Below, in pieces: positions 8,456 to 16,312 of a stretch of DNA of 64,000 bases. The DNA lies in contig NZ_FWFS01000007.1 of NCBI RefSeq assembly GCF_900172375.1, forward strand, positions 124,001-188,000, read 5' to 3'. The stretch comes from Aquimixticola soesokkakensis. GTDB taxonomy: Bacteria > Pseudomonadota > Alphaproteobacteria > Rhodobacterales > Rhodobacteraceae. The translations under genes were made by a program, and so were the position numbers. How positions within the stretch are numbered: position 1 is the first letter of the stretch; every line of letters starts with the position of its first letter. The notes under the pieces are model-generated. The model did not search any database and was not told the DNA's origin. It saw only the letters and a list, made by a program, of their open reading frames with translations.

Positions 8456-9202
8456 ATGGCTAAACCGATTATGGCAAAAGCGACCGCCGTCTGGCTGGTC
8501 GACAACACGACCCTCAGCTTCAAGCAGATCGCGGATTTCTGCGGTTTGCACGAGCTGGAAGTGCAGGGCATTGCCGATGGCGATGTGGCTGCGGGGGTGA
8601 AGGGCTTTGATCCCGTCGCCAACAACCAGCTTGACGAGGCCGAGATCAAGAAGGCCGAAGCCAGCCCGATCCATAAGCTGAAGTTGAAATTCAACGCCGC
8701 TGCCGTGGGCGAGGAAAAACGCCGTGGTCCGCGCTATACGCCGCTGTCCAAACGTCAGGACCGGCCCGCGTCGATCTTGTGGCTGGTGAAATTCCACCCC
8801 GAGCTGTCGGATGCGGTGGTGTCGAAACTGGTCGGCACCACCAAGCCCACCATTCAGGCGATCCGCGAGCGGACCCATTGGAATATCGCCAATATCCAGC
8901 CGATTGATCCGGTTGCTCTGGGCCTGTGCAAACAGTCCGAACTGGATGCCGCCGTGCAAAAGGCCGCGGCGAAAAAGGCCGCCGATGGCGCGGCGATGAC
9001 GGATGACGAGCGGCGCAAGCTGCTCTCGACCGAGCAGAGCCTCGGCGCCGAAGACGAGCCGCGCATGCCCGCGGCAATTGCAGGTCTCGAAACCTTCTCC
9101 TTGTCCAACACCACGGAGGAGGACGAGGACGACAAATCGGTGCCCGATGCCAACACTTTCTTCAACTTGCCCGATGCAAGTGACGACGACGACGAGAACT
9201 AA
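8456..9202 (+). CDS. trcR: DUF1013 protein, cell cycle transcriptional regulator TrcR
   Basis: A 248-aa protein beginning MAKPIMAKATAVWLVDNTTL and an HTH-like segment LSFKQIADFCGLHELEVQGI (about residues 19-38), the signature of DUF1013, named TrcR in alphaproteobacteria and linked to cell-cycle transcription. A second conserved block, RQDRPASILWLVKFHPELSD, is followed by another HTH-like GTTKPTIQAIRERTH. The C-terminus is strongly acidic (EEDEDD... and DDDDEN). ATG 8456 has AAGGAGG at 8444-8450. A textbook terminator follows. Confidence 0.85.
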   Translation: MAKPIMAKATAVWLVDNTTLSFKQIADFCGLHELEVQGIADGDVAAGVKGFDPVANNQLDEAEIKKAEASPIHKLKLKFNAAAVGEEKRRGPRYTPLSKRQDRPASILWLVKFHPELSDAVVSKLVGTTKPTIQAIRERTHWNIANIQPIDPVALGLCKQSELDAAVQKAAAKKAADGAAMTDDERRKLLSTEQSLGAEDEPRMPAAIAGLETFSLSNTTEEDEDDKSVPDANTFFNLPDASDDDDEN

Positions 9203-9225
9203 AAGCTCTGTCGCACCACCGCTCA

Positions 9226-9252
9226 AAAGCCCGCCCCCGTGGCGGGCTTTTT
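9226..9252 (+). terminator. Rho-independent terminator of trcR
   Basis: AAAGCCCGCC (9226-9235) / GGCGGGCTTT (9241-9250), perfect 10-bp stem, 5-nt loop, then TT. Confidence 0.8.
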
Positions 9253-9349
9253 CATGCGCGCCGCAGATCGCGCAGCAGGGTGCAAAACCTTGCCTTGAGG
9301 TTAACCATATTTTAGGATCAGGCATCTTTTCCAGTATGTGAGACCCGTT

Positions 9350-10687
9350 ATGACCACCTATTCCTTTGAAGCACCTGTCTACGCGTGGACCTATGATCCT
9401 GTGACAGAAAGCGAGACGCAAAGTTTCGCAGTTGCGCCCGTTGATCTTGTCATGTCGATGCAGGTCAGCGCGTTGACCTATACGGTGCTGTCAACCGAAG
9501 CTGATGGCGAAGAGGTGGAATTGTCCACAGCCTCGGGCGGTCTTCCCATTGTTCTCAGCATTTTTGGCGAATGGATCATGTTCGATCCCGACGAATATGC
9601 CAATCCCTGGCTGACCACGCTTAACTGGGAAAAAGACGGGCTTAGCTATACGACGACCGTGCTCGATATGCCCTTCCAGTCGGTGTTCGACGAGGTGGAC
9701 GGCGTCTACGAAGATTTCGGGATTTTGTTCCAGATTGCGGGCGATCCGCTGCCGCTTGACGATGAAGGCTTTGACCCGCTCACCTTCGAGGCCGACTACA
9801 ACGCGACGCCTGTTGCGACGACCAGCTGGCTGGAAGGCGACGCCCTTGATCTGTTTGCCGTTCTTGGTGCCACAATGACCCAAGACGACGTTGTCGTAGC
9901 CGATGACAATGACAACGTCATCGGTGTCGGAGCGGGCAAAGATACGGTGTTCGCTGGCGGTGGCGATGATGTCATTTGGGCCGGTGTCGGCGCGGATACG
10001 ATTTATGCGGGCGATGGCGATGACAGGGTCATTGGCGGCGGCGGTCAGGATTACGCCGAGCTTGGCGATGGCAATGACACTTATGAAGACGAGGCCGATG
10101 GCGATGATTGGTTTGCCCAGGACGAAATTCACGGTGGTGCCGGACATGACAATATCTTTGCGGGCGGTGGCCGCGATACCGTCTACGGTGGCTCGGGCGA
10201 CGATTACATCGATGGCTGGACCGGCGATGATTTGCTGATCGGCAACCAGGGCGACGACACCCTGCTGGGGTATGACGGCAATGACCGCATTTTTGCCGGC
10301 ATCGGAAACGACGATTTGTCGGGCGAAGCGGGCGATGATCTTTTGAACGGGTTCCACGGCGACGATCTGTTGAACGGGGGTCTTGGCAATGACACGATGA
10401 CCGGTGGCCTTGGCATCGATACGTTTATGTTTTTCAGCGACAGGGATGAAGGCAATGACGTTATCACCGACTTCGATGTCGCGAATGACGTGCTTGCGCT
10501 GGTGAACCTTTCGGAAGTGCCAGACGAATATACGCTGACGGTGTCGGACACCTTTGCCACCCTTGATCTTGCAGGGGGCACAAGCGTCACCCTGCTCGGC
10601 GCGTTCACGCAAGCCGAAATCGAGGATACGATCGTGTTTAACCCCAGCTTTGACATGCCGCCGATCGACGCGCCTGTCTTTATGTAA
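9350..10687 (+). CDS. RTX-type calcium-binding protein, probably secreted by a type I system
   Basis: A 445-aa very acidic protein. Residues about 1-180 form a unique N-terminal part with no signal peptide. About residues 185-375 are tandem GGxGxDxUx nonapeptides (for example GGGDDVIWAG, GSGDDYIDGW, GLGNDTMTGG) that bind Ca2+ and fold as a beta roll outside the cell. The C-terminal ~70 residues (DVITDFDVANDVLALVNLSE onwards) resemble uncleaved type I secretion signals. No ABC/HlyD/TolC secretion genes are in the window. ATG 9350 is used; an in-frame start at 9338 is possible. The function of the N-terminal part is unknown. Confidence 0.88.
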   Translation: MTTYSFEAPVYAWTYDPVTESETQSFAVAPVDLVMSMQVSALTYTVLSTEADGEEVELSTASGGLPIVLSIFGEWIMFDPDEYANPWLTTLNWEKDGLSYTTTVLDMPFQSVFDEVDGVYEDFGILFQIAGDPLPLDDEGFDPLTFEADYNATPVATTSWLEGDALDLFAVLGATMTQDDVVVADDNDNVIGVGAGKDTVFAGGGDDVIWAGVGADTIYAGDGDDRVIGGGGQDYAELGDGNDTYEDEADGDDWFAQDEIHGGAGHDNIFAGGGRDTVYGGSGDDYIDGWTGDDLLIGNQGDDTLLGYDGNDRIFAGIGNDDLSGEAGDDLLNGFHGDDLLNGGLGNDTMTGGLGIDTFMFFSDRDEGNDVITDFDVANDVLALVNLSEVPDEYTLTVSDTFATLDLAGGTSVTLLGAFTQAEIEDTIVFNPSFDMPPIDAPVFM

Positions 10688-10718
10688 CGCGGCGGCGATT
10701 GGCTGCACATCGGGGACG

Positions 10719-10760
10719 CAGGGGCATGAGAGGCGCAGGTCGCGCAGGCTCATGTCCCTG
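10719..10760. terminator. Hairpin downstream of the RTX gene
   Basis: CAGGGGCATGAG (10719-10730) pairs with CTCATGTCCCTG (10749-10760) over 12 bp with one G-U pair and an 18-nt loop. No T run follows. It is a possible transcript end for the RTX gene. Confidence 0.4.
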
Positions 10761-10811
10761 TGAAATCCCTGGTGAATTGCCTCGTGAAATGCCGCGCAGT
10801 TGCGACCCATG

Positions 10812-10850
10812 TCAGATTTCGGGACCAGATTTTGGACCCAGATTTTGGAC
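10812..10850. repeat. 13-bp tandem repeat
   Basis: CCAGATTTTGGAC at 10825-10837 is repeated exactly at 10838-10850, and a diverged copy TCAGATTTCGGGA precedes it at 10812-10824. The spacer 10688-10968 holds this repeat and the hairpin at 10719; I see no gene in it. Confidence 0.7.
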
Positions 10851-10968
10851 CCATGCCGGATCATGTGAAAATACGGTCACTCAGTTTGGTTTAGGAAGGC
10901 AATTGGCGCCTTGCGCCTGTGCCCGGATATCGCAAAAGTGATGACACCATCATTCGAGGACCCATTTC

Positions 10969-11166
10969 ATGAACGACAAGGTAAAAGGCCCGGCCTCCTA
11001 TTTTCCTGCCATCGAGAAGACTTACGGCAAGCCGGTTCAGCATTGGCTCGATCTCATCTCCGCCAGACCCGAAGAAAAACACATGGAGACGGTTGCTTGG
11101 CTCAAATCCGAACATGGGCTTGGTCACGGACATGCAAATGCGCTCGTGGCCCATTCGCGGGCCTGA
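10969..11166 (+). CDS. DUF4287 domain protein
   Basis: A 65-aa protein matching the DUF4287 pattern: SYFPAIEKTYGKPVQHWLDL, then EEKHMETVAWLKSEHGLGHG and HANALVAHSRA. These short alpha-helical proteins are widespread in bacteria and of unknown function, sometimes fused to DUF5655. The start ATG 10969 follows a moderate GAGG at about 10957-10960. It lies in a stretch that reads as less GC-rich than the surrounding core genes. Confidence 0.8.
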   Translation: MNDKVKGPASYFPAIEKTYGKPVQHWLDLISARPEEKHMETVAWLKSEHGLGHGHANALVAHSRA

Positions 11167-11295
11167 AAAGGTTCGATGAAAATGATCCCCCTGCCGATGC
11201 ATCAGAAGCTTGCACACAGGACAGCTTCGGATGTTGCTGAGGCCACTACAAATCTTTTTAAAACATTCACTTGATGATGTTGCGACATTCAGCAA

Positions 11296-11364
11296 GGGCA
11301 TAACCATGCACACTGAACACATAAGCACGCACAGATCGGATATTGAAGACATTGGTTATGGCCC
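11296..11364. repeat. Inverted repeat flanking a 46-nt spacer
   Basis: GGGCATAACCA (11296-11306) and TGGTTATGGCCC (11353-11364) are inverted copies apart from one extra base. They lie in the otherwise empty 11167-11401 spacer. Meaning unknown. Confidence 0.45.
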
Positions 11365-11401
11365 TCGAGAAGGGCAGCTGTGCGGACAAACCTGCCGTTG
11401 C

Positions 11402-11860
11402 CTACAGCGATTTTTCAAAGAATACGCGGTTGAACCCGTCTTCCGTTCTACGGTCAATTTCTCGATATCCAAGATGCGGATAGATCGACAGGTTTTCTGA
11501 CATCTTTTCGTTTGTGTAGAGCTTGACCCTCTTTACACCAGACTGCTTTGCCTGCTGCTCGCAAAAGGTAATCAAGCGCTTTCCGACACCCTTTCCTGTC
11601 GCGTTCGCATGTACTGCAACGTTCTCCAACATGAAGTAGTCATCTTCTTGATAAAATACGATAAACCCGTTCAGTTCTGCATCCGCTTCCACAGCGATGT
11701 AGACTGAGCCAGATGCAATGAGTGAACCAAAATCTGCTACCATGGGTGCCGGTTTCTTGCCGATGGCTGCAACATACTGTTCATAGGCATCCTCAGCACA
11801 CAAACGAACACCGGATTCATCTTCTGACGTTGCTTTCCTGATTTCTAGGTCATGCGTCAA
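11402..11860 (-). CDS. GNAT family N-acetyltransferase
   Basis: A 152-aa acetyltransferase of the GNAT superfamily. The acetyl-CoA-binding motif A is VAVHANATGKGVGKRLITFC (about residues 80-99; Q/R-x-x-G-x-G/A loop), after the beta-strand YFMLENV. It ends with the typical YPHLGYREIDRRTEDGFNRV. The most convincing start is TTG at 11860, with GGGAGG 6-7 nt upstream; upstream in-frame ATGs (to 12073) would add a long unrelated tail. The substrate is unknown. Codon use looks less GC-biased than neighbours, suggesting acquisition by transfer next to tRNA-Arg. Confidence 0.85.
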   Translation of the reverse strand: MTHDLEIRKATSEDESGVRLCAEDAYEQYVAAIGKKPAPMVADFGSLIASGSVYIAVEADAELNGFIVFYQEDDYFMLENVAVHANATGKGVGKRLITFCEQQAKQSGVKRVKLYTNEKMSENLSIYPHLGYREIDRRTEDGFNRVFFEKSL

Positions 11861-12101
11861 TGGTCGCCTCCCGCAGCTCCAAACCCAGAATACCGTTGCA
11901 GCGCAGAAATCTGCAAGACGGGCTCGAAGCGGCCATTCTCTGCCCGTAACACGAACGACGGCTAAGCGAGCTCTTAGCGTGAATAGCCAGGATACCTCGA
12001 AGTAGGGCTGTTTGCGTGGGCTTGAACTACCCCTTGACAGGGGGTGTGCATGGAAAAACGCCATTTCGTGCAAGCTTATGGTGCATTGGCGCCAAGGAAA
12101 A

Positions 12102-12178
12102 TGGCGATCCCGGGAGGACTCGAACCCCCAACATCCTGATTAGAAGTCAGGTGCTCTATCCAGTTGAGCTACGGGACC
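12102..12178 (-). tRNA. tRNA-Arg (anticodon UCU)
   Basis: A complete 77-nt tRNA reading leftwards. The acceptor stem GGTCCCG pairs with CGGGATC (one G-U), followed by discriminator G and an encoded CCA (12102-12104). The anticodon stem CCTGA/TCAGG encloses the loop CTTCTAA with anticodon TCT (12142-12144), reading AGA/AGG. The T arm has GGGGG-TTCGAGT-CCTCC. The 3' end faces the low-GC islet with the GNAT and DUF4287 genes. Confidence 0.97.
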
Positions 12179-12256
12179 CTGTGCCTGTCTTAGCGGCTCG
12201 CGAAACGCTTCGCAAGCCGCAGGCAGGGGGGCAGGGGCCGCACTGGGGCGCGACAG

Positions 12257-13222
12257 TTATGCGTCGGGGGCGCGGGGCGCCTCGGGGGCCGCGCGTTCTT
12301 GTGCCTCGGCTTGCGCGACGGCGAGCGCGGCCATTTTCACGATGGCATCGCGGCTGTTTGCAACGGCAATAAAGCGGCCGTTGTGGCAGAATTTAGCGCC
12401 GCTGACACCGCTGGCGGCCTCAAGCTCGGCGCCGTTCAAACCGGCCCATGCGGCCGGCAGATCGGCGCGTTGGGCGAAGGCATCCGGCTCGATCCGGATG
12501 CCGGTCAGCGACCACTCGTCGCCGCGCGGCGTGATCACGAACAGCAGATGGTCCGCGCCAGCGGCATCAATGCCTGCCCGAAAGGGCATGCCCATCGGCA
12601 ACTCCAGCACCCGCCCGCTGCCGGCGGCCTCAATCGCGGCCATCACCATGGATTGCGCGCGGTATTTGGCGGCTTTGCGCGCAATCGCGGCCTCGACAAA
12701 AGCGCGCGCCACGGCCAACGCGTCCTGAAAGGCGCGATCCTCGGCCGCCGCGCCACCGGCATCAAAGACGGGTTTGAGGCTTTCGAGCAGCGCGGGCAAT
12801 GTCAGGCTGGCAAATAGGGGACCGGCTTCGGACGGGTTCACCGCCCCGTTGTCCACCAGATCGATCGGCAAAACGAACCCGCGATCAAACGAGCCGTGGA
12901 TGGCGTCGATATCGGCCTGTGGGACGTTCAGCGCGCTCAGGTAGTCGCGCCCGTAATGCGCCCAGATCAGCCCGAACGAACTGAAGGGCTGGCCATCCTC
13001 GCGCAGAGGATTCGGGCGCTGGTGGTGGTCGAAAATCTGGGCCTGTGCATCGAAGGCCCCGCCGACATCATAGATGATCTTGTCCTGCGCGGGGGTGATC
13101 CATGCGGTATCCCGGCTGCGCAGGAGTGTGGCCTCGGGAAAGAGGCGGGTGAGGATCACGCTGGACAGCAGTTCGTCGGCATGAAAGCCGCCGGAATGGG
13201 TCACGAGGTGGGTAATGGTCAT
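12257..13222 (-). CDS. MYG1 family protein (UPF0160, DHH-like metal-dependent hydrolase)
   Basis: A 321-aa protein homologous to eukaryotic MYG1, a 3'-5' exoribonuclease in mitochondria and nucleus. Metal-binding motifs are visible: VTHSGGFHADELLSSVILTR near the N-terminus, IIYDVGGAFD, and FDHHQ (DHH-type). A conserved DLVDNGAVNP-like segment follows. The C-terminus GAKFCHNGRFIAVANSRDAI is typical of the family. ATG 13222 is chosen on homologue length and an AGAGGTG site; 13246 is an alternative. Bacterial function is not well established. The last ~20 residues are Ala/Pro-rich. Confidence 0.88.
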   Translation of the reverse strand: MTITHLVTHSGGFHADELLSSVILTRLFPEATLLRSRDTAWITPAQDKIIYDVGGAFDAQAQIFDHHQRPNPLREDGQPFSSFGLIWAHYGRDYLSALNVPQADIDAIHGSFDRGFVLPIDLVDNGAVNPSEAGPLFASLTLPALLESLKPVFDAGGAAAEDRAFQDALAVARAFVEAAIARKAAKYRAQSMVMAAIEAAGSGRVLELPMGMPFRAGIDAAGADHLLFVITPRGDEWSLTGIRIEPDAFAQRADLPAAWAGLNGAELEAASGVSGAKFCHNGRFIAVANSRDAIVKMAALAVAQAEAQERAAPEAPRAPDA

Positions 13223-13360
13223 CTGGGGCACCTCTTGGGCGGTCAAATTGGGCAGTCAAACTGGGCTGGCAACGTTACAGGCTAGGTTACGGGCGCAGGA
13301 GCGACGCGATTGGGGCTGTCTACAGGGGCAATCGCAGGGGGAGCAACCCCATGAACGGCT

Positions 13361-13393
13361 ATGACTGCCCCATGACTGCCCCATGACTGCGCC
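13361..13393. repeat. 11-bp tandem repeat, three copies
   Basis: ATGACTGCCCC at 13361 and 13372 and ATGACTGCGCC at 13383 form three consecutive copies with one mismatch. They lie in the ~300-bp spacer between the MYG1 gene start and the YdeI-like gene, where I see no other gene. Confidence 0.7.
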
Positions 13394-13519
13394 ACGTGGT
13401 CACTGCGGGTGCCGCGACCCCTGCGCCCCAAAGCGCTTGAGGGGGTATCAAGGCGATTGCGCGCAGGCCAAAAGCGGCTCAAACTGCGCGCGCGTTTGAC
13501 GCTGCGGCGGGGGGGAGAG

Positions 13520-14107
13520 ATGCAAGACAGGGATGACAAACTCGCGGGGTATTTCGCCGCATCCGCCCCTTGGGCGGCGGAAATCGCGGCCCTACGGGGG
13601 ATCTTGCAGGCCACGGAGTTGGTCGAGACCTTCAAATGGCGCGGACCCGTTTACACGCTGGCGGGGGGCAATGTCGCGACGATCTGGCGGCTCAAAGACG
13701 CCTGCGGCTTGTCGTTTTTCAAAGGGGTTCTGTTGAGCAACCCCGATAATCTTCTGGTCGCTGCGGGCGAAAATTCGCGGGTGATCCGCTTGTTTAAATT
13801 CAGGGATCTCGCGCAGATTACCCGTCAAGACGCACAGATCCGCGCCACGCTTGCAGAGGCGATTGCCCTTGAACGGGCGGGGGCGAAAGTCGTGCTGGAC
13901 AAAGACGACCTGCCACTCCCCGAGGAGCTGGCCGCGCGCTGTGACGCCGATTTGCAGTTTGCCCAGGCCTTTGCCGCCCTGACGCCCGGGCGCAGGCGTG
14001 GCTATGTTTTGCACATCTCGCAGGCCAAGCAGGCGGCGACCCGAGAGGCGCGCATCGACAAGCATTTTCACCGTATTCTGGACGGAAAAGGCCTGCACGA
14101 CCGCTAA
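13520..14107 (+). CDS. YdeI/OmpD-associated family protein with DUF1801 domain
   Basis: A 195-aa cytoplasmic protein. Residues about 1-110 match DUF1801 (LVETFKWRGPVYTL then SFFKGVLLSNPDNLLV). The C-terminus RRRGYVLHISQAKQAATREA is the YdeI-type ending for which a role in bacteriocin or antimicrobial-peptide protection has been proposed in enterobacteria. ATG 13520 is used because the homologous region starts there and GGGGGAGAG precedes it closely; the open frame runs back to 13409 without recognisable sequence. The gene converges on the VOC gene across a strong hairpin. Confidence 0.8.
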   Translation: MQDRDDKLAGYFAASAPWAAEIAALRGILQATELVETFKWRGPVYTLAGGNVATIWRLKDACGLSFFKGVLLSNPDNLLVAAGENSRVIRLFKFRDLAQITRQDAQIRATLAEAIALERAGAKVVLDKDDLPLPEELAARCDADLQFAQAFAALTPGRRRGYVLHISQAKQAATREARIDKHFHRILDGKGLHDR

Positions 14108-14177
14108 AGCAGCGCGTGCAGGCTCTTGCGGGGCTGCGATTTCGCCCCTTTGCAGGTGGCCGCGCGCGTGACAGGTA

Positions 14178-14217
14178 AATGGGGGTCGCAAGCCCTTGCC
14201 TGCGGCCCCCATTGTTT
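14178..14217. terminator. Convergent hairpin terminator (ydeI-like / VOC)
   Basis: AATGGGGGTCGCA (14178-14190) pairs with TGCGGCCCCCATT (14201-14213): 13 bp with one G-U, loop AGCCCTTGCC, then GTTTG. It sits in the 123-bp gap between convergent genes and can serve both strands. Confidence 0.6.
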
Positions 14218-14230
14218 GCGCAAGCGCGGC

Positions 14231-15196
14231 CTAGCCCTTGAGGGGCGGTGTGCCATGGGTGTGGAAGGTCTCGATGGTTTTGAGGCCCCATGCCTGACCC
14301 TTTTTGCGGTCGGCTTCGGTCCAGACGATCGGCTCCCAATCGGGTGCAAGGATCAGGCGCGCACCGGCGTTGGCCAGTTCCACACGGTTTCCCGCGGGTT
14401 CCCAGACATACAAAAAGAATGTGTTCTGGATCGCATGCTTATGCGGGCCGGTTTCGATATGAACGCCGTTCTCAAGGAAAATATCCGCCGCACGCAGGAT
14501 GTCCTCGCGTTGATCGGTGGCGTAGGTCACATGGTGCAGACGCGCCTGCGCATCGCCGTGCTCTTCGGTGCAGGCCAGATCGTAGGTCTTGTTGTTCACG
14601 GTGAACCAGCAACCGCCGATGCGCCCGTTGTCGAGCTGGATCATTTCCGTCACGCGGCTGCCCAGGCAGGTTTCCATAAACCGTTTGAATTCCGTGACAT
14701 CCGAGGACAGCAGGTTGAGGTGATCCAGACGCCGCGGCGCACAGCCGGTGTGATGGAACCGCGAGGCATTGTTTTTCAGCGCGGGCTTGTCATGATCGCC
14801 ATGGGCGTATTTCACCGTGTCGTAATAGATTTCGAAAACATGGCCAAAGGGGTCTTCGAAGCGGAAAGCGCGCCCGTGACTCAAGTCGCCCTCGACCCAA
14901 CCGATGACCTTGAAATCGCTGTCTTGAATGATCTTGACGCGCCGCTCGAGCGCCTGCGCAGAGGCCGCGCGATAGCCGATGTGGCCCACGCCCGTGGTTT
15001 TTGAGCGGGTCAGTTTCAGCGTACAGAATTCGTAATCGTCCCATGCGCGCAGATAGGCGGAATTCTCATCCTGCCCCGAGCAGGTAAGGCCATACACGCG
15101 GGTAAAAAAATCGAGGCTCTCGTCGAATTTGTCGGTGAGCATCTCGACATGGCCAAGATGGGCGATGTCAAAGGACGGGTTTGTGGGGTGGGACAT
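14231..15196 (-). CDS. Extradiol dioxygenase-like VOC family protein (catechol 2,3-dioxygenase type)
   Basis: A 321-aa protein with two vicinal-oxygen-chelate modules: N-terminal IAHLGHVEMLTDKFDESLDF to DPFGHVFEIYYD (residues ~10-128), and catalytic C-terminal RRLDHLNLLSSDV (first His), QARLHHVTYATD (second His) and AGNRVELANAG (Glu). This His-His-Glu triad is the Fe(II) site of type I extradiol dioxygenases, which open catecholic rings. Substrate unknown. The GalB-like gene upstream on the same strand, the LysR regulator and the TRAP transporter suggest an aromatic-acid pathway. The ATG at 15196 has a GGAGGCGAC site upstream. Confidence 0.88.
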   Translation of the reverse strand: MSHPTNPSFDIAHLGHVEMLTDKFDESLDFFTRVYGLTCSGQDENSAYLRAWDDYEFCTLKLTRSKTTGVGHIGYRAASAQALERRVKIIQDSDFKVIGWVEGDLSHGRAFRFEDPFGHVFEIYYDTVKYAHGDHDKPALKNNASRFHHTGCAPRRLDHLNLLSSDVTEFKRFMETCLGSRVTEMIQLDNGRIGGCWFTVNNKTYDLACTEEHGDAQARLHHVTYATDQREDILRAADIFLENGVHIETGPHKHAIQNTFFLYVWEPAGNRVELANAGARLILAPDWEPIVWTEADRKKGQAWGLKTIETFHTHGTPPLKG

Positions 15197-15270
15197 GGTG
15201 TCGCCTCCAAAATGTCAGGGAAAGGTTGGAGGTCCGCGCAGTCAACCGGACCACAGGCGCCTGAAGCTGG

Positions 15271-15303
15271 CCGCAAAAGGCGGGGCGCGCCGGGCGCCCT
15301 GCC
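15271..15303 (-). terminator. Hairpin between the GalB-like and VOC genes
   Basis: On the minus strand GGCAGGGCGC / GCGCCCCGCC (+ coordinates 15294-15303 and 15279-15288) forms a 10-bp stem with one mismatch and a 5-nt loop, followed by TTTT. It would end or thin out transcription after the PIG-L-type gene, so the VOC gene may be partly uncoupled. Confidence 0.5.
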
Positions 15304-15330
15304 TGAGTTTTTAGTGCGTTTGGACGGGCC

Positions 15331-16068
15331 TTAGAGTTCGTCAACCGTGCGCGGGAAGATGGACTCAAACCCTTCGGCGTATTTGCAATCGCGACCGCCC
15401 GACTGACCGCCGGAGTTGCGTTTGAAGTGGTTGGCGCGGTTTTGCGCAACGCGGGTGTAGAAATCCCACAGGTGCTCCTGGCCCTGCATGCATTCGATGG
15501 CGGCGCGTTTTTTATCCCAAACGGGGGTGATGTCGAGGAAGGTGTCGGGCTTCCAGCCCATTTGTTCGGTCTGATGCGGCTCAAAGAGGTAGAGCTGCGG
15601 CGCGCCGAGCACTTTCTCGCCGGGGTTGTGACCCCAGGCCTGGGCGACCATGCGGCACTCAAGCGCAAACTGCGTGGTGTACATGTGGTCGGTGTTATAG
15701 GGGTCCCATTTGGAGTGCGACATCATGAAAGACGGCTGCACTTTGCGCAGGATATCAACCACTTGGCTGCGGGTCTCAGGGCCCAGATCCAGCGGGTAGT
15801 CGCCGCGATCCAGACAGATCAGGTCATGCACGCCAAGAGCTTCTGCGGCGCTTTCGGCTTCCTTGCGACGCGCATCCTTGACGCGGTCCATGGTCATGCC
15901 TTCCTGTTTCCACAGTTTGGCGCTTTCGCCGCGCTCGCCAAACGACAGGCAAGCCACGGTGACATTATACCCCAGCGAGGCGTGCAGGGCGATGGCACCC
16001 CCGCAACGCCATACGAAATCGGCAGCGTGAGCAGAGATGATCAGGGCAGTTTTTTTGGTGTCCGACAT
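15331..16068 (-). CDS. PIG-L/LmbE family protein, 4-oxalomesaconate hydratase (GalB)-like
   Basis: A 245-aa zinc-dependent protein of the PIG-L superfamily. Its N-terminal motif ALIISAHAADFVWRCGGAIA replaces the canonical HPDD of deacetylases with H-A-A-D, which I associate with GalB, the 4-oxalomesaconate hydratase of gallate degradation. Further family blocks are CLSFGERGESAKLWKQEG and SHSKWDPYNTDH. GalB hydrates the ring-cleavage product in the protocatechuate/gallate meta pathway. ATG 16068 has a strong GAGGAGGA; the upstream frame extension is unlikely. It is divergent from the double-HTH LysR gene. Substrate assignment is an inference from motif and context. Confidence 0.78.
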   Translation of the reverse strand: MSDTKKTALIISAHAADFVWRCGGAIALHASLGYNVTVACLSFGERGESAKLWKQEGMTMDRVKDARRKEAESAAEALGVHDLICLDRGDYPLDLGPETRSQVVDILRKVQPSFMMSHSKWDPYNTDHMYTTQFALECRMVAQAWGHNPGEKVLGAPQLYLFEPHQTEQMGWKPDTFLDITPVWDKKRAAIECMQGQEHLWDFYTRVAQNRANHFKRNSGGQSGGRDCKYAEGFESIFPRTVDEL

Positions 16069-16312
16069 GGTGTCCTCCTCGGAAATCTGCTTGGGCATCG
16101 CATTTGCGCGGGGGGGGTGGCAACTTAGAAAACCGGCGGCGAAATAAGAACAGGCTATTATGACGTCACGCAACCTTGTGAAAAACACGCGCCACAGGCT
16201 TGGCGGGGCGCGAAAATCAGGTTAGATTGTGCGCTGTATCGGATAGCAGTACGCCCGCCCGATATTGTCCGTTTTACCCAATCGGTTTCGCCAACCTGCC
16301 GAGGAGCCCGCC

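Noticed and set aside
10688-12101. Prophage or integrative element at tRNA-Arg
   Set aside because: No integrase, recombinase or second copy of the tRNA 3' end could be found; only an altered-composition islet is reported.
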